Source: Beta vulgaris subsp. vulgaris
Taxonomy: Eukaryota; Streptophyta; Magnoliopsida; Caryophyllales; Amaranthaceae
DNA: 64,000 nt
Direction of reading: 5' to 3'
Assembly (NCBI RefSeq): GCF_026745355.1
Contig: NC_079203.1
Location: 45,240,081-45,304,080, forward strand
Part shown: positions 12,201-24,100 of the stretch, one piece after another
Layout of the letters: each line of letters starts with the position of its first letter
Position numbering within the stretch: the stretch's first letter is position 1
Program-made: the position numbers and the translations under genes
Notes under the pieces: model-generated
What the model saw: only the letters and a program-made list of their open reading frames with translations
The model's database searches: none
Told to the model about the DNA's origin: nothing

Positions 12201-15200
12201 TCAAATCCTTTGTTTTTTTTCTTCTTTTGAAAACAATACTAGTGTTGCGCTGAGCAACTTTTTCTCATAGTAATGTTTTCTTTTGTTTAATTATGTTCTA
12301 TCTCTTTTTTGCTTAAACTTCTCTTTATAAACTTGAAGCCACACTCTCTAAGACAAAGAATGTCAAACCACTGAAGGAATTGTGTTACTAGTATGTCATG
12401 CTTTAGTAAACCTCCTGAAGGGACTGGAAAGTAATTATTTGATGGAATGGCAAGCAGCAGAGCAAAATTTGACTACAACACGGAGGCATTACATGGAGTT
12501 TTGAAACAAACCAGCATTGTGCATTTTCCTTGATTGAAAAAATTAAAATGCGTTCAAGTTTTTATGGCAGTTCAGCAAGCTTATTACTTAAATAGCAGGG
12601 GAATCTGAGACATACATTGTTAACCATCCAGTCTAGGCACTTTGTAATTCTGACCCCCTTTTCTTCGATGATGAACATTCTCAATATATTGAAGGACCTT
12701 TATTGCAAACTCTCTGTTGCAGCAACAGATAAAATATATAAGGCCTATTATTTTCCCTTCCTCACATTGTGCCTTCAACTAGGTGGATGTTCAATGTTAA
12801 GCTAAGTTTAGCCGTGGTAGATTTTTACCTAAGCAAGAACGCATAAGCTGGCCTAATCAATTAATACAGTGTCCTCAACTAACAAGTAATTGCCAATTAG
12901 GCCCTGGCTGTCCTCTAAGTGTTTGATGTCTCCTGGTAGCTGCCCTTTTTATTAGTGCATAAGTACATGCACTTATAACTTCCTCATGCCATCCCTCTAT
13001 GAAAGGTAAATGGAATAATAACTGCTCAATGACTCATGACTCGTGAGTTTTAAGTATGAATCACTTTCTTCTTCTTTTTTCTGATCAACTAATGAGCTCA
13101 CAGCTTATATTTTTTTTACGTCTTTTTTGTATTTCAACAGACAGAAAATGGGCTTGTCGAAGCAGTAGTTGTTCTTATCTCGAAAATGCCTCGTCTACGC
13201 CCTGAATTGCATGCTGGAAGATTGGGGGAATGTTACAAAAACAAGACTGATTTCATCAAGGTACATTATGCTATAAAGTATGTGTGGTCCATTTATAGCT
13301 ACTTTTTTGTTTGTCAAGTATAAAACTTAGTTCATTGTACGATTTTGTATGAACACATAGGGTTGGGAGACATGGCGTGGCCGAGTTACTAAACTGGAGT
13401 GTAGTGCTTTCTGGGTTGAGTGTGGTCATCAGCAAACCAGGGATGGTTTGAGAAAAATTCTACAGATTATGCTGGGAAACACTGAGCATATATCTGCTGC
13501 AACTTGTCATTGGGTTGAACTTTACATAGCTCACTTTCTATACATCAGGCCATTCACCGTGGTTAGTGTCAATGTTATGCAAATATATATATTGTTTTGC
13601 TCAACTGGAAAAGATTTGGCAATTTATTGAGGTGACATGCAGTTAAATTGGTTTTGAATCAGGGGTTAGAAAGTATGTACAACCTAGCACAGAAATGCAT
13701 TCAGTTGAAGCCTGTATCTCATCCTCATAGCTTGATGGGACTTCTGGCTGGAATTCTTGGAGAAAATACTGAGGTGATGCACCTGATGTTATCATGTATA
13801 ATGAGTTTTTTATTTGAGAGAAAAAGAAGACTATGCCTTCACCATATGAAATATTAATATTAAGTAATAATAGCATGGCACTTTGAATTTGATATGAGAA
13901 TTTCTTTATCTATCTTATTTTCAAAATAGTCAAATATTTGAGTTCTTTTTTTTATTATTATTATGATATCCTTTTTTAAAACAATTTCTTGTCCAAACTG
14001 AGTTACTTTAGCTACTTCTATATATGTTAAGAATTCAGTCACAGCATTTCATTGGCATTGTCAAATGACATTTGATTATGAAAAGCTCTATGATCCTAAA
14101 TACACTTTGGATCCATAGAGATAATGTAATTTAACTTATATATTGGATCAGAGTAATTAAGTGCTTCAGCTCTTATCTTTTCTGTCCTTTTGAGTTGTGT
14201 TTTCTCCTTCTCTTAAACTCAGGTTGTGTTAGCAGAATGCTCTAGAGCTTTTGGCCCATGGTGAGTGTCAAAGAGCTATTTCTTTGTTCTTTTTTGTTTC
14301 AGTTTTATTTATTTTTAAAGTGAAGACAACCATCAAATTGTGAAGTAAAGAAGGAGAATTGCAATTGACTTCTTATGTGGCTAATTCTCCTTGAATTGCA
14401 TCTGTTTTGTTCCCCTTCTTGTTAGTTTCGAATTCAAGAAAGGGGTAATATTAAGTTGAAGAGCATGATTCTTTCTTCCAAATTTTACGCAGTGATGAAT
14501 GTTTTGCTTTATGGTAGGATGGTGACCCATGCCATAGAGTTGTTAACTGCTGGAAATGATCAGTCAGAAATACTTTTGCATGAAGTGCGCCAGAATCTAG
14601 GAGGAGTTAGTATTGAGGAGCTCCATCGACTTGTCTATGCTCAAGTTCTTGCCTCTCATCAATTAACTTGGCAGGTGGGTAGATGTTTTGTTGATGAACA
14701 ATTAAATGTTAATTTTTTCTTGACACAAGTGCAATCCCCCCATATGTGGCTGATCGACGATGCATTATTGAGCAGCAAAAGGCTTAGCTCTTGTCATCTT
14801 CACCTTAATAAATAATTTTGAGGTAAAATAAGATAAGGGCTTATAACTTTAGGTATGCTCAGAGAACAGCTACCTTTGTTTAATTTACAACTTAAAATTA
14901 TAGGCAAGTTCGGGTAGGTTTAGGTAACTTTAGAGTTCATATGAAGGCTAATTAGTTTTAATGACTTCAGCTAAGTTAAATAAAGGTGAAATTAACAATG
15001 AGCCTTGGTGTTTACATTTTGGCTCAAGATATTTACCTTTGCGAAGGTTATATATGCTTTTGTTAAGTGCATGTGTGTTTATATCTGATGGGGCTTTGCC
15101 ATTCTAATTTCATTTGACTTGCTCTCAGATTGCTCCAGTATACTTGACATCATGCAGGCCGGGATTGGGCATGCTTGAGATATTACTGTACAGGCAACCT

Positions 15201-16805
15201 GTTCACTTCAAGCAAGGATTGCTCAAGGTGAGTTCCATGTTGAATATTCAATGAAACTGCATCCTGCTTGACTCATGGCTGACTTTTGAAAGTATTGTTG
15301 AACAGAATCTGGAGATCTGTCGTTTGTATGAACTAGAGACTGTCAGTTCAAACATCATGAAGGTATACCATTGATTAGCTATGTTGTGATGCCGATTAAG
15401 TAGATTTGTGATTAGAACTGTGGAAGCCTGGAGATCAGTTGCTTGCGTCATATTATTTTCATTCTAATATAATGGGAGATCCAGCAGAGATGATCCTTAC
15501 ATGATTCTAGGCTAAACAGTAATATTGTCTTGTGTCAGATTGCTGGCGTACATCACTGGAAGCATGGTCGAAAGGGTTCTGGGATCTTCTGGCTTCAACA
15601 AGCTCAAGATGAAATTCGTCTCAACAAGATTTCTCAGCAGTTGTTTGATTTTGTTGGGAAATCAATACCTGAAGAGAGCTTCAAGGTAATGAAACTTTAT
15701 TTTGGTCAAATAATTTATTGAGATGGCCACGTGATTGCTCGCCATACAATAATTACTCATATGGTTAACTTCTTTGTTTTTCCTTTTTAGTAGCAATGGG
15801 AAGGCTTGATTGAATTATTAGGTTCTGATACAAGAACTGCTGGGGGTCTAGAGTTTCTCCACAAGTATGTACCCTACATATTGCCACGAACTTAGTTCCT
15901 TGTATTTACTTCAGGAATACTTTTATGTGTTCTCATATAATCTGCATGTTCTAATTTTTTACTCTATATATTCCCTTTGATTCAATCAGGTACAGAGATT
16001 TCAAAAAATCACTGCAGCAAGTTGGTGATGGGAAAGCTACTGATGCTGCTCGACAAGCTGTGGAATCTCTCATTTCGGTATAGATTGTTTATAGCTTCTC
16101 AAGTGCTTTACATCTGGCCTATTTCCTTATCCATGATATGCCCTGACATTTGCTCGGCTTTTATCTGTTGCTTGATTACCACTTTTTGGCTGCTTGATGC
16201 TGGTGATACCTGTTCATCGAGAGCAAGTTTTTTGAGGTCTTATGGACTAGATGCCCTTAATTTCTAAAAGTAATAGATTAACATTCATCCTTAAAAGAAA
16301 TAAATAGGTTTCTATCTTCAAATCACCATCTGGTGTTTAGTAGAGGTTATCCCTATCAATTTATGTGCTTGTCTTAGTATTGATGGGTCTGATCTGTCTT
16401 TATTGTCTGATCTCCTCATTATGCTTAATAATCCCCACCCTTTGGAATTGACAAAATTTTGTTGCTATCTTGCAGCTCATGAAGAATCCATCTACGCCTC
16501 AGCGGTTCTGGTTACATCTTCTCTATGACTCGGTAAGACAGCTTCTCAATGAAGCATGATATCTAGTATTGACTATTGCGAGAAAATATATGGGCAAAAG
16601 TTTAATATGTCTGTACTCTTGGAGTGGTACTTGCTATTTGTATCTCAGCAAAAGATCCAATGTTTCTACAAGGTTCTTTTAGATGTCAAAATGCTTTGGG
16701 TTACTATTTGCTCTTGTCGAGGAAATCTGATCTGCATCTCGTTGTATTTGAAGTTGCAGTGTTGCTCTTATAGCAAGCTTTGTGCGTGCGGCCCCGGGGG
16801 GGGGG

Positions 16806-16855
<50 letters not shown>

Positions 16856-17107
16856 ATGTGTTATTGCTTTTGTGCATCAGCATAAAATTTAATGCCCTTT
16901 TTTCGGCAGTTAAAGCTGCTTGCATGGCGGGAAGGTCCTCTTCTTGATGTCTCACAGACCAATCTACTGTTGAATAAGCTGCAAGAGTTATCCATGGCAA
17001 GGCTGCGCCCTGATTATGTTGAAGCAGACTTGCCATCCCAAGCCTTGAGTACTGTCCGGCTTGCTCTTGCTACTAATCTTGGGCGTGCTATTCTTGAAGA
17101 GCAATGA
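9265..17107 (+). CDS. NUP85: Nuclear pore complex protein NUP85, 18 exons
   Basis: Exons: 9265-9662, 11049-11151, 11335-11445, 11556-11639, 11849-11920, 12000-12056, 13141-13260, 13361-13561, 13663-13773, 14223-14260, 14518-14674, 15129-15227, 15306-15362, 15539-15685, 15794-15864, 15990-16077, 16476-16532, 16910-17107. All phases join, giving 2169 nt and 722 aa, about the length of Arabidopsis NUP85. Diagnostic stretches include VVYPLHHSLSSPISRIAISW near the N-terminus, AAWELLELFY, EDDPKYWE, VHHWKHGRKGSGIFWLQQA and the C-terminal ARLRPDYVEADLPSQ. In known biology Nup85 is an alpha-helical solenoid of the Nup107-160 (Y) scaffold complex of the nuclear pore, binding Seh1 and acting in mRNA export. 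The protein has no signal peptide or membrane segment. Intron 1 is 1.4 kb and carries a 163-bp tandem duplication; intron 17 carries a long (TG)n tract. No frame breaks were found. Confidence 0.93.
10455..10780 (+). repeat. 163-bp tandem duplication in NUP85 intron 1
   Basis: Two adjacent copies, 10455-10617 and 10618-10780, each start 'agaacgtggaacaatatcc' and end near 'ctaaaccatc'. They differ at only a handful of positions, so the duplication is recent relative to the surrounding intron. It is non-coding. Confidence 0.85.
16796..16860 (+). repeat. G-run plus (TG)n microsatellite in NUP85 intron 17
   Basis: An 11-G run is followed by about 23 TG units with one interruption. It is a likely polymorphic marker. 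Confidence 0.95.
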
Positions 17108-18762
17108 CATTTTGTGCAATTCTACTCTATTCATCCATGTGACAGCTTTCCCATTGCTCTGGGAATTTGACATGAAATTCTTCACAAAGATCAGCCAGGA
17201 TCATTGTAGAGTATTTGCACTCAAAGAGAGAGGTGTCCCAGATTTTCAGCTCTCAGATGTGGCTGTATCTCACACTCCTCTTATCCTCAGTTTGAAGTCA
17301 TCATGCAAGCGAACAGATATCTATGGAAATGTGAGTATGTATATGACTCTGAATCAACTTTTTAGTGGTTCATCAGAACTTTTTTTTTGTTGTAACCTCT
17401 TATCACTATGTAGATACCTCTACACTCTACAGGCTCTACTACACTGTTCTAAGGGATGACAAGATTAGCGCTTAGTAAGAGATGTAACAACAGTAGAACT
17501 TGGTAAGATATGTAATATGTCGTAGTTGGCATCTTCAGCTAGGTTGATCTGCAGACGCTGCAAAGTAAAAGACCATAGTGACTGAACTGTTTTTGACAGC
17601 ATAGGAAAAAACAGCCTGAGTATTTACTCGAAGCATTATTCATGTGATGTTTCGGAGTTTCCCATAGCATCTGTTGTATTTTTCGGCTTGAAAGGAATTT
17701 GCCTTGTATTTAAATTCTAGCTTGAATCTCGTGTCCAAAAGGTTAATCCTAAATTCTTTGAAGCCTATTGTACGCCCAATTCCTCCATATGAGGAAGTTT
17801 TGGTTTACATCAGGGATATATAATTTCTGCACATCTCAAGAACTGAAATGTGAAGTATACGTCAAAATCCCTAAAAGAAACATGGTATGTCAAAAAATAG
17901 CAAATTCCTATCATAAATTGAAGATGAGTGCTCAACTGCTCATGAGTGAAATTGGCATATAGCTGTCCTATATTAAAAAAAGGAATATCAGGAACATTTG
18001 GTTGGATTCCTTCTAAAAGCTATAAAAACGGTGGAGAGGAAGGTTGCCCAACTTGTGGGATGTTATCCATGATACTGTTATGTTATGATTAAAATTCTAC
18101 AAACGATTTGACGACTTTATTGATTTATTATAGGAAAATTAACATGAATAATCTCAATTTTTAACACTCTTTTTTTAAAATTATTTCAACTTTGAATTAT
18201 TTCAGAATAATTTCATATTATTCATGTCAATTTTCATTTCTTTTATGGATAGCAAAGATGGCTTGTGATGGAGTACGCAACGAATGGTGAGTGAGGGAAA
18301 GGATTGAGATTAAAATTTGGGGTTCCACGGTGCTCAGAAACTAAAACATGCCCAATGATTTGAGTGGACCATGTATGGATCTAATTGACATTTTTTTTTT
18401 CATAGAGCATTTAGTCATATTAAGTGTAGAAGCTAGAAAGTTCAACAATTAAAGAATCTGCTTGAAATACTCTAGATTTGCTTTTATGTGCAACATTCGG
18501 AAAAAATTGTACCCCCAATCACATAAACTATCATATAATGTATGTATATATATATATGATGATACAACGATTAATGTTTCTAGGATATTAAAAGTATGTT
18601 GTAATATTAGGTCTAATTTCTAAAAAATAGAATAACTTGTACAATATCTCTATTCTATATGCTACCTTTTGTAGAGTTTGGTGTCAACATAAAAAGACCA
18701 AAGTACCTTAACTTACATGGTAATCAAATTAAATTAATTTACAAAATGATGCTAACAATATT
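17108..18762. other. NUP85 3' UTR and intergenic DNA
   Basis: The region immediately after the NUP85 stop, to perhaps 17700, is less AT-biased and probably transcribed 3' UTR. The frames seen there (for example 17061-17459) overlap the coding end in another frame and match nothing. From 17800 to 18760 I see only AT-rich DNA. Confidence 0.4.
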
Positions 18763-18781
18763 ATATTGATGAATTTCGCTA

Positions 18782-19000
18782 AGGATGAGGAGCTAGCTCA
18801 TGTGGTAGAGCACTCCCCTCTGATCCTTGAGGTCAGGGGTTCGATCCTTACCCCCAGCATTATGTTGGGGTATTTCCTTAGCATGCTTTGCATGCTTTAC
18901 CAGCCAATGTGCTGGTAGTTCCTACAAGGCTAGTAGCCTTAGTAGGGGTTAGCCCTTGGGCTGACTTAATTTCCTAATCAAAAAAAAAAAAAAAAAAAAA
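18782..19000 (+). mobile_element. Young tRNA-derived SINE with perfect 19-bp TSD
   Basis: The 219-bp element is flanked by identical atattgatgaatttcgcta at 18763-18781 and 19001-19019. Its head has a good Pol III A box (tagctcatgtggtagagc) and B box (ggttcgatcct) with tRNA-like spacing. The tail ends 'taatttcctaatc' plus about 21 A. The 3' half holds the palindromic phrase 'agcatgctttgcatgct'. Perfect TSDs and a pure A tail indicate a recent insertion. Confidence 0.93.
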
Positions 19001-19029
19001 ATATTGATGAATTTCGCTACGTATGAACT

Positions 19030-19440
19030 TAGTGCATGTTCTATTCGGTATAAAACAACATAACCGAATTGATTGCTACTGAACCAAACTGATTACAATT
19101 GAACTAAACTGAATTAAATTATAACTAATAGTAATGATAATAATTTAGCTATCATTAATTAATAAATATAATTTTTTAATAAATATAAGTTAATTAGTAA
19201 ACAGTAGTAATAACAATATTAATGTAATATAATATAATAAACATTAATTGATAATAATAGGTTTTAATAACATAATATGTTAATATTCAATAATAATTAT
19301 AATAACAAAAATATTATTCAATTAATAATAAATTCATAATAATAATAAATTATCAGAGAAATAAATTAGGAACTGAATTGAACTGAACTGAAAATAAAAT
19401 GGGAAGAATATACCCTTAGAGGAATTTTGTGCACAAATTT
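19030..19440. repeat. AT-rich aactga/taataa segment
   Basis: Diverged aactgaa words at both ends flank a long taataa-rich core. The ends (ttctattcggtat... and ...gggaagaatatacc) are weakly inverted, so this may be an old MITE. Boundaries are not firm. Confidence 0.3.
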
Positions 19441-19452
19441 CCTAACATATTA

Positions 19453-20262
19453 TCTATACATATATATTAAAAGGCGTGCGTAACAACGTCGAAGCGCCAC
19501 GTGGCACCCTCCTCCTGCCACCAGAATTTTGCCATGTGTCTGTTAACCAATAAAGTCAAGTAGTCATTATTTAAAAAATAAATAAATATGCTAAAGCCTG
19601 GGCTTGAACCCTTGACCTTATGTAAGGATTTTCAAAGAATCACCATCTCATCCAACATCTCTTAGTGATCCATGTTTCCACAAAATTACAAATATTTGTT
19701 GTAATTAGTTAATGTTATTAAACATATCCCTTAAAGTAAATAAATTTGCATGTTCATTAAAATTAATTATGTATGCATGATACCATTTGAAGAGCATTGT
19801 TGACCATTACAGTACTACCACTAGGGAGTTTTAGTTCATGTAATCTATGTACAATAAAAAAAAATTAGAAATTGTATAGTATAGGGTTTGATCCCGAGAC
19901 CTCAAGTACATATACTAAATTCTTAACCACTAGGCTAAGTTGTACTCCCTCCGTTTCCTAAAGATCTTCCCTCTTTCCGTTTAAGGGTGTTTCCAAAAGA
20001 TCTTCCCTCTTTTGCTTTATTCCTTATTTGGCAAAACAAATTTTCCTATTTACCCTCTCATGTCACTATCATATGGTCCACCATTACATTATTAATTCAA
20101 TTTACTCCCTTTCTCTCTCCTACTTTACTTGGTATCTGTAGTAACAGTAAGTGGGAAGATCTTTAGGAAACGGAGGGAGTATTTATTGTTATTATCATAA
20201 AGTATTATATTAATAAATGAAATTTTTTCTTACCTGGGGCATAGCCCGAGCCTAAGAACTAG
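19453..20262 (+). mobile_element. Non-autonomous Helitron (810 bp) carrying a Stowaway MITE
   Basis: The 5' end TCTATACATATATATTAAAA follows an A at 19452. The 3' end is cttacctggggcatagcccg...CTAG followed by T at 20263. The 3' terminus contains an imperfect hairpin (cttacctggggc / gcccgagcctaag) about 10 bp before the CTAG, as expected for Helitrons. No Rep/helicase is encoded. Two phrases resembling antisense tRNA B boxes ('gggcttgaacccttgacc' near 19607 and 'gggtttgatcccgagacc' near 19885) suggest older SINE fragments inside. The MITE at 19945-20179 inserted later. Confidence 0.75.
19945..20179. mobile_element. Stowaway (Tc1/mariner) MITE
   Basis: The 235-bp element has inverted termini ctccctccgtttcctaaaga at the left and the complementary tctttaggaaacggagggag at the right (TIR about 27 bp). 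It is flanked by TA on both sides (19943-19944 and 20180-20181). CTCCCTCCGT with a TA target is the Stowaway signature. It encodes nothing. Confidence 0.92.
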
Positions 20263-21127
20263 TTTGAGATTATTAGATGTAAAAGTACAATTGTACTTCC
20301 TTTTTTATTTACTTTCGCATGCATGGCATGCATATATGAGTATATGACTAATATTATGTATGCAGGCTTTCCAATCCTATCATTATTAGAAATACTGGTT
20401 AAGCAGTGCGTGAATCATTTTCCCATTTCAGAAAAAGAATATATTTGAATAGTATATTTGACGAAAGATTAGTATATAGACACTGTTAAACTTCCCATCT
20501 CTGTGTACAATTGCAGAAGTATGCCACTAACTTACTAAGTTAGGTGCCGCTTTTCTACTAACAATTCCGTCGATTACCCTACCACAGTACCACTACACAG
20601 TACACACCATAATGGTTAACAAGGGCTATGGCATCAACAAACAATAATGAATATCTTTGATTAAAGAATTATGGTTTCAATTACATTACATAATAAATGA
20701 GAGATGGATATAATACATACAAATAGCAGTATGAACACTAGTAGATTGACTATCAAACCTCCTGCGCTTGCACTACGTACTAGAAGTATCGGAACATCTG
20801 GACCGAGGGGAACAATAAACATAGTGCAGAGCACATAACTCGCAAATCAATGCTGCAAAAGCTTTCAAACTGAGCCAAAATACACCATTGCTACAATCCA
20901 CATACATGTAACGATCATCCGCCACTGCTTAGATACTATCCGGCAGAAGCTTCGAAGGTTATTTGGTCTTCATCTCCATATGATCTAAGCTTCTTTTTCT
21001 TTTTTACTGAATGCCCAACTTCACACTGGTGTTTAACCAAAGTTTAGTTTAGTGATGTACAAAACTTTTCAAGGCAATTGCTGCTCGCTAACCAGTACCA
21101 GAACCAAATTACAGCAAACATCATTAA
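20263..21127. other. Intergenic DNA and 3' UTR of the minus-strand DUF810 gene
   Basis: The half nearest 21127 is probably transcribed as 3' UTR of the minus-strand gene, whose stop is at 21128-21130. No other feature was recognised. Confidence 0.45.
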
Positions 21128-24100
21128 CTACAGTTTCTTAGGCAGATTATAAGTCCTTTTAAGGAACTTTGAAGCGGAATCATCATTCCTGTGACACAGG
21201 ATGCGCAGTAATGTGTTAGGTTCAGTAGGGTTCCAATGGCCTGAAGTAGGAGGTAATGGAAACCCAAACCTAGTGGATTTGGCAGAAGAGCCATAAGTTT
21301 CAATTGTCACCCGTCTGAAACGATCAATGAGAGATTCTGTATCAGTCCGATAGAGAGGAAGGACTTCTCTTGCTGTAGACGACAGTTTATTAATCACATC
21401 AGCAGGCAATCCATCACCATTGGCCCAGAAAAGGTCTTTAAGAGCTTTGAAATCATCCTCTATGATCTGTGAATCCTGTTGGGAAAAGGCACGATAGGGT
21501 CCACCGGCAAGCAAAACCAACAAAAACCCATCACATGAAGCTTTCATGATGTCGGTAATGATACGTGTGCGAATTCTTTCATTCACTGTGTCTGATATAA
21601 TCAATAAGTTCTGCTCCAGCTCTTGCAGGAAAGGTTCAATTCTTGAAGATGATGCATCTCCAACATACAAATTATCCCACAGGACATGGCTTAGGTCATG
21701 GAAAACAAGTTTGTAAGCTACAGCCTCAGAAAGTTGATGAACCGCCTCTACGCATGCTACTGGCGTTGACTCAAACTTCTTCCCTGAGCCATTGGAAAAG
21801 TCTTCTTCACGAGCAGACTCACAATTTCTCAAATGGGTAATTATTCTTTTCTCCACAACTTCCAATTCTGTCCGGATCCTTTGCAAGGTGTTTATCCGCA
21901 CACAAAGCTGTGGTACTCCGGAAGCAGCATCCCCATTCACGGCAACTTGAGAACTCTTTCTCTGAGAATTTAATGGTTTATCTTTTTTCTTAAATACACC
22001 TAATTTAGTCCCTATTGGACATCTGGTCAATGCTGGCATAGTTGGCAGATGTGTATTCTTTGATCCTGTGACAAGCGAATTGGGAAGATTAAGATGTCAA
22101 TAAAAAACAGAGATTCAGAGAGATAAGGCACAGATTTGCAGGAACATACCACAGCCAGATTTGGCTTTGCTTACATAGTACTGTAAGCATCGGTCAAGGC
22201 CAGATACCAAGTCCGGAAGCAGTGGTGGATGCATTGGGATTGGTAGCTGAAAAAATGCATCCAAAATCTCATCGATGATCCGAAGAACCTCAATAGCCGA
22301 TGGCGCAAGTCCCTCTTGACTAGCACGTGGATTCCAAACCTAACAATTTTGAAACATTGTTAATTTATATGCCAGACCAAAACTTCAGGTTGTAGTATAA
22401 TAAGAAACATTCTGCTACGAAGGGAGAATGATTTCAAGTATAACAGCTCAACCACAGAAGTGATACACAGGACACCACATGAAACACTTCTACATGCATC
22501 ACAGTGCATATCTAGGTTCAAAGGGTCATGGCTCCTACACAGTTAGAGATGACATATCTTGGAAATTTCACAATAGAATTGGAGAAAGGCAGAACATCAT
22601 ACATATGCCACCCTTGGCCTTGTATCTATTTGGTTCTCTTCTAAGAAAAAAAAAACCATGTAAGACGCTGGTCATATGACTATGCATCAATTATCCCATT
22701 TAGCTGTTCTCCACTTAGATCTTGAGAAGCAGCAGTGTAGCAGATGGTGACAATGAAGGGTGCATTTGAAACATTCTATTTGTAGTTAGTAGTTTCAGGT
22801 GCGAAGGCACCAATGGTAATGGTAAGTATATGGTAAGATACAATGTCCCTCAAAGAACTCAGGATTAGCAATGGAGCAAATACATGGTGCTGTTTACAAT
22901 ACTTTTCAGTATTTATCCCTTAGATAAGCATACAAATATGCAGATGTTGGGACAAAAGATGTGTAGCCATGTGGAAAATCTCACTTCAGGCTTCAACTAA
23001 AATTAAGCATAATATTCCAAATAAATTTGCTCCACCCAAAAGAGTTATTGTACAATCCAACTCAAGAGAACGGTAAAGCCCACTCTGGCTTCTAAAACTA
23101 AACTACCATTTCTGCCATGTGCTAATTGGTAGCTTATGAGCCTATCAAGGAATTTGAGGGTATAACTTAACAATGGCAACATCACTTGTTTATGTGAAAA
23201 TCTTATTCTTATTATTATTCCCGATAGAGTATGAGTGGTAAAAGAAATTAAGTTAATAACCTCCATGAAGGTAAATTAGATAGGGTATACCTCTTGTTGT
23301 ATGCTTCTGTCAACCCCTTCCTTCATTCTGTCCAGTCTCATCTTCATCCACACTTTGACTAAATTGGCTATGGCAGCTTGAGCCTCATATGGAGGCATCT
23401 CACGGATAATTGCCTTGCCACCATCATCACTATCTACTGAATCTTCAACTGCTGTCAGAACAAGATCTTGCTCCAACTTGTCCGCTGCTCTCAATATTTG
23501 CACAGCATCTGGTGTCAACTCTGATATGCTGGAAATGAACTGCTTCAATTCATTGCCATAGCAAGCATGGAGGGTGGCGACAGCCACACCAGCAGCCAAA
23601 GGATGCCATCTCTTTAATATTGGACTAAATACTTTCTTCTCATGAGCAGCAAGCTCGCCAACATCCTTAGCCAGAATCGCTAGAACAGGAAGAGGGTTAG
23701 GTTGATTCTTGGATGCTCTCCGGCTTGAATCTGCCTTCTCCATCATCTGCAATTCAAAAAACCAGGTGCATCTTCTATCATCAGGGGTAAGCAAAAAAAA
23801 AAAAATATATTATGAATCAAATGGGCATATAAAACAAGGAATAGGAATTAGCCTGTATAACCAACTTTGTACATGAAAGATTAACGAGTGACAACCATCA
23901 TCAATCTTACACAATTCTATAAGCTAATCGTGGACTGCTCAAAAACCTTGGCAATTTCACATCGACCAATCCAACCCAATGCATCCAAACAATAAGTTAC
24001 ATTACTCAGATGAGAACCACCACAACCAGTCTTTATCTCTTCATGCATAGACAACATAGTACACTCCCTGATATTCCCTCAGATGTCTCATTTTACTGTT

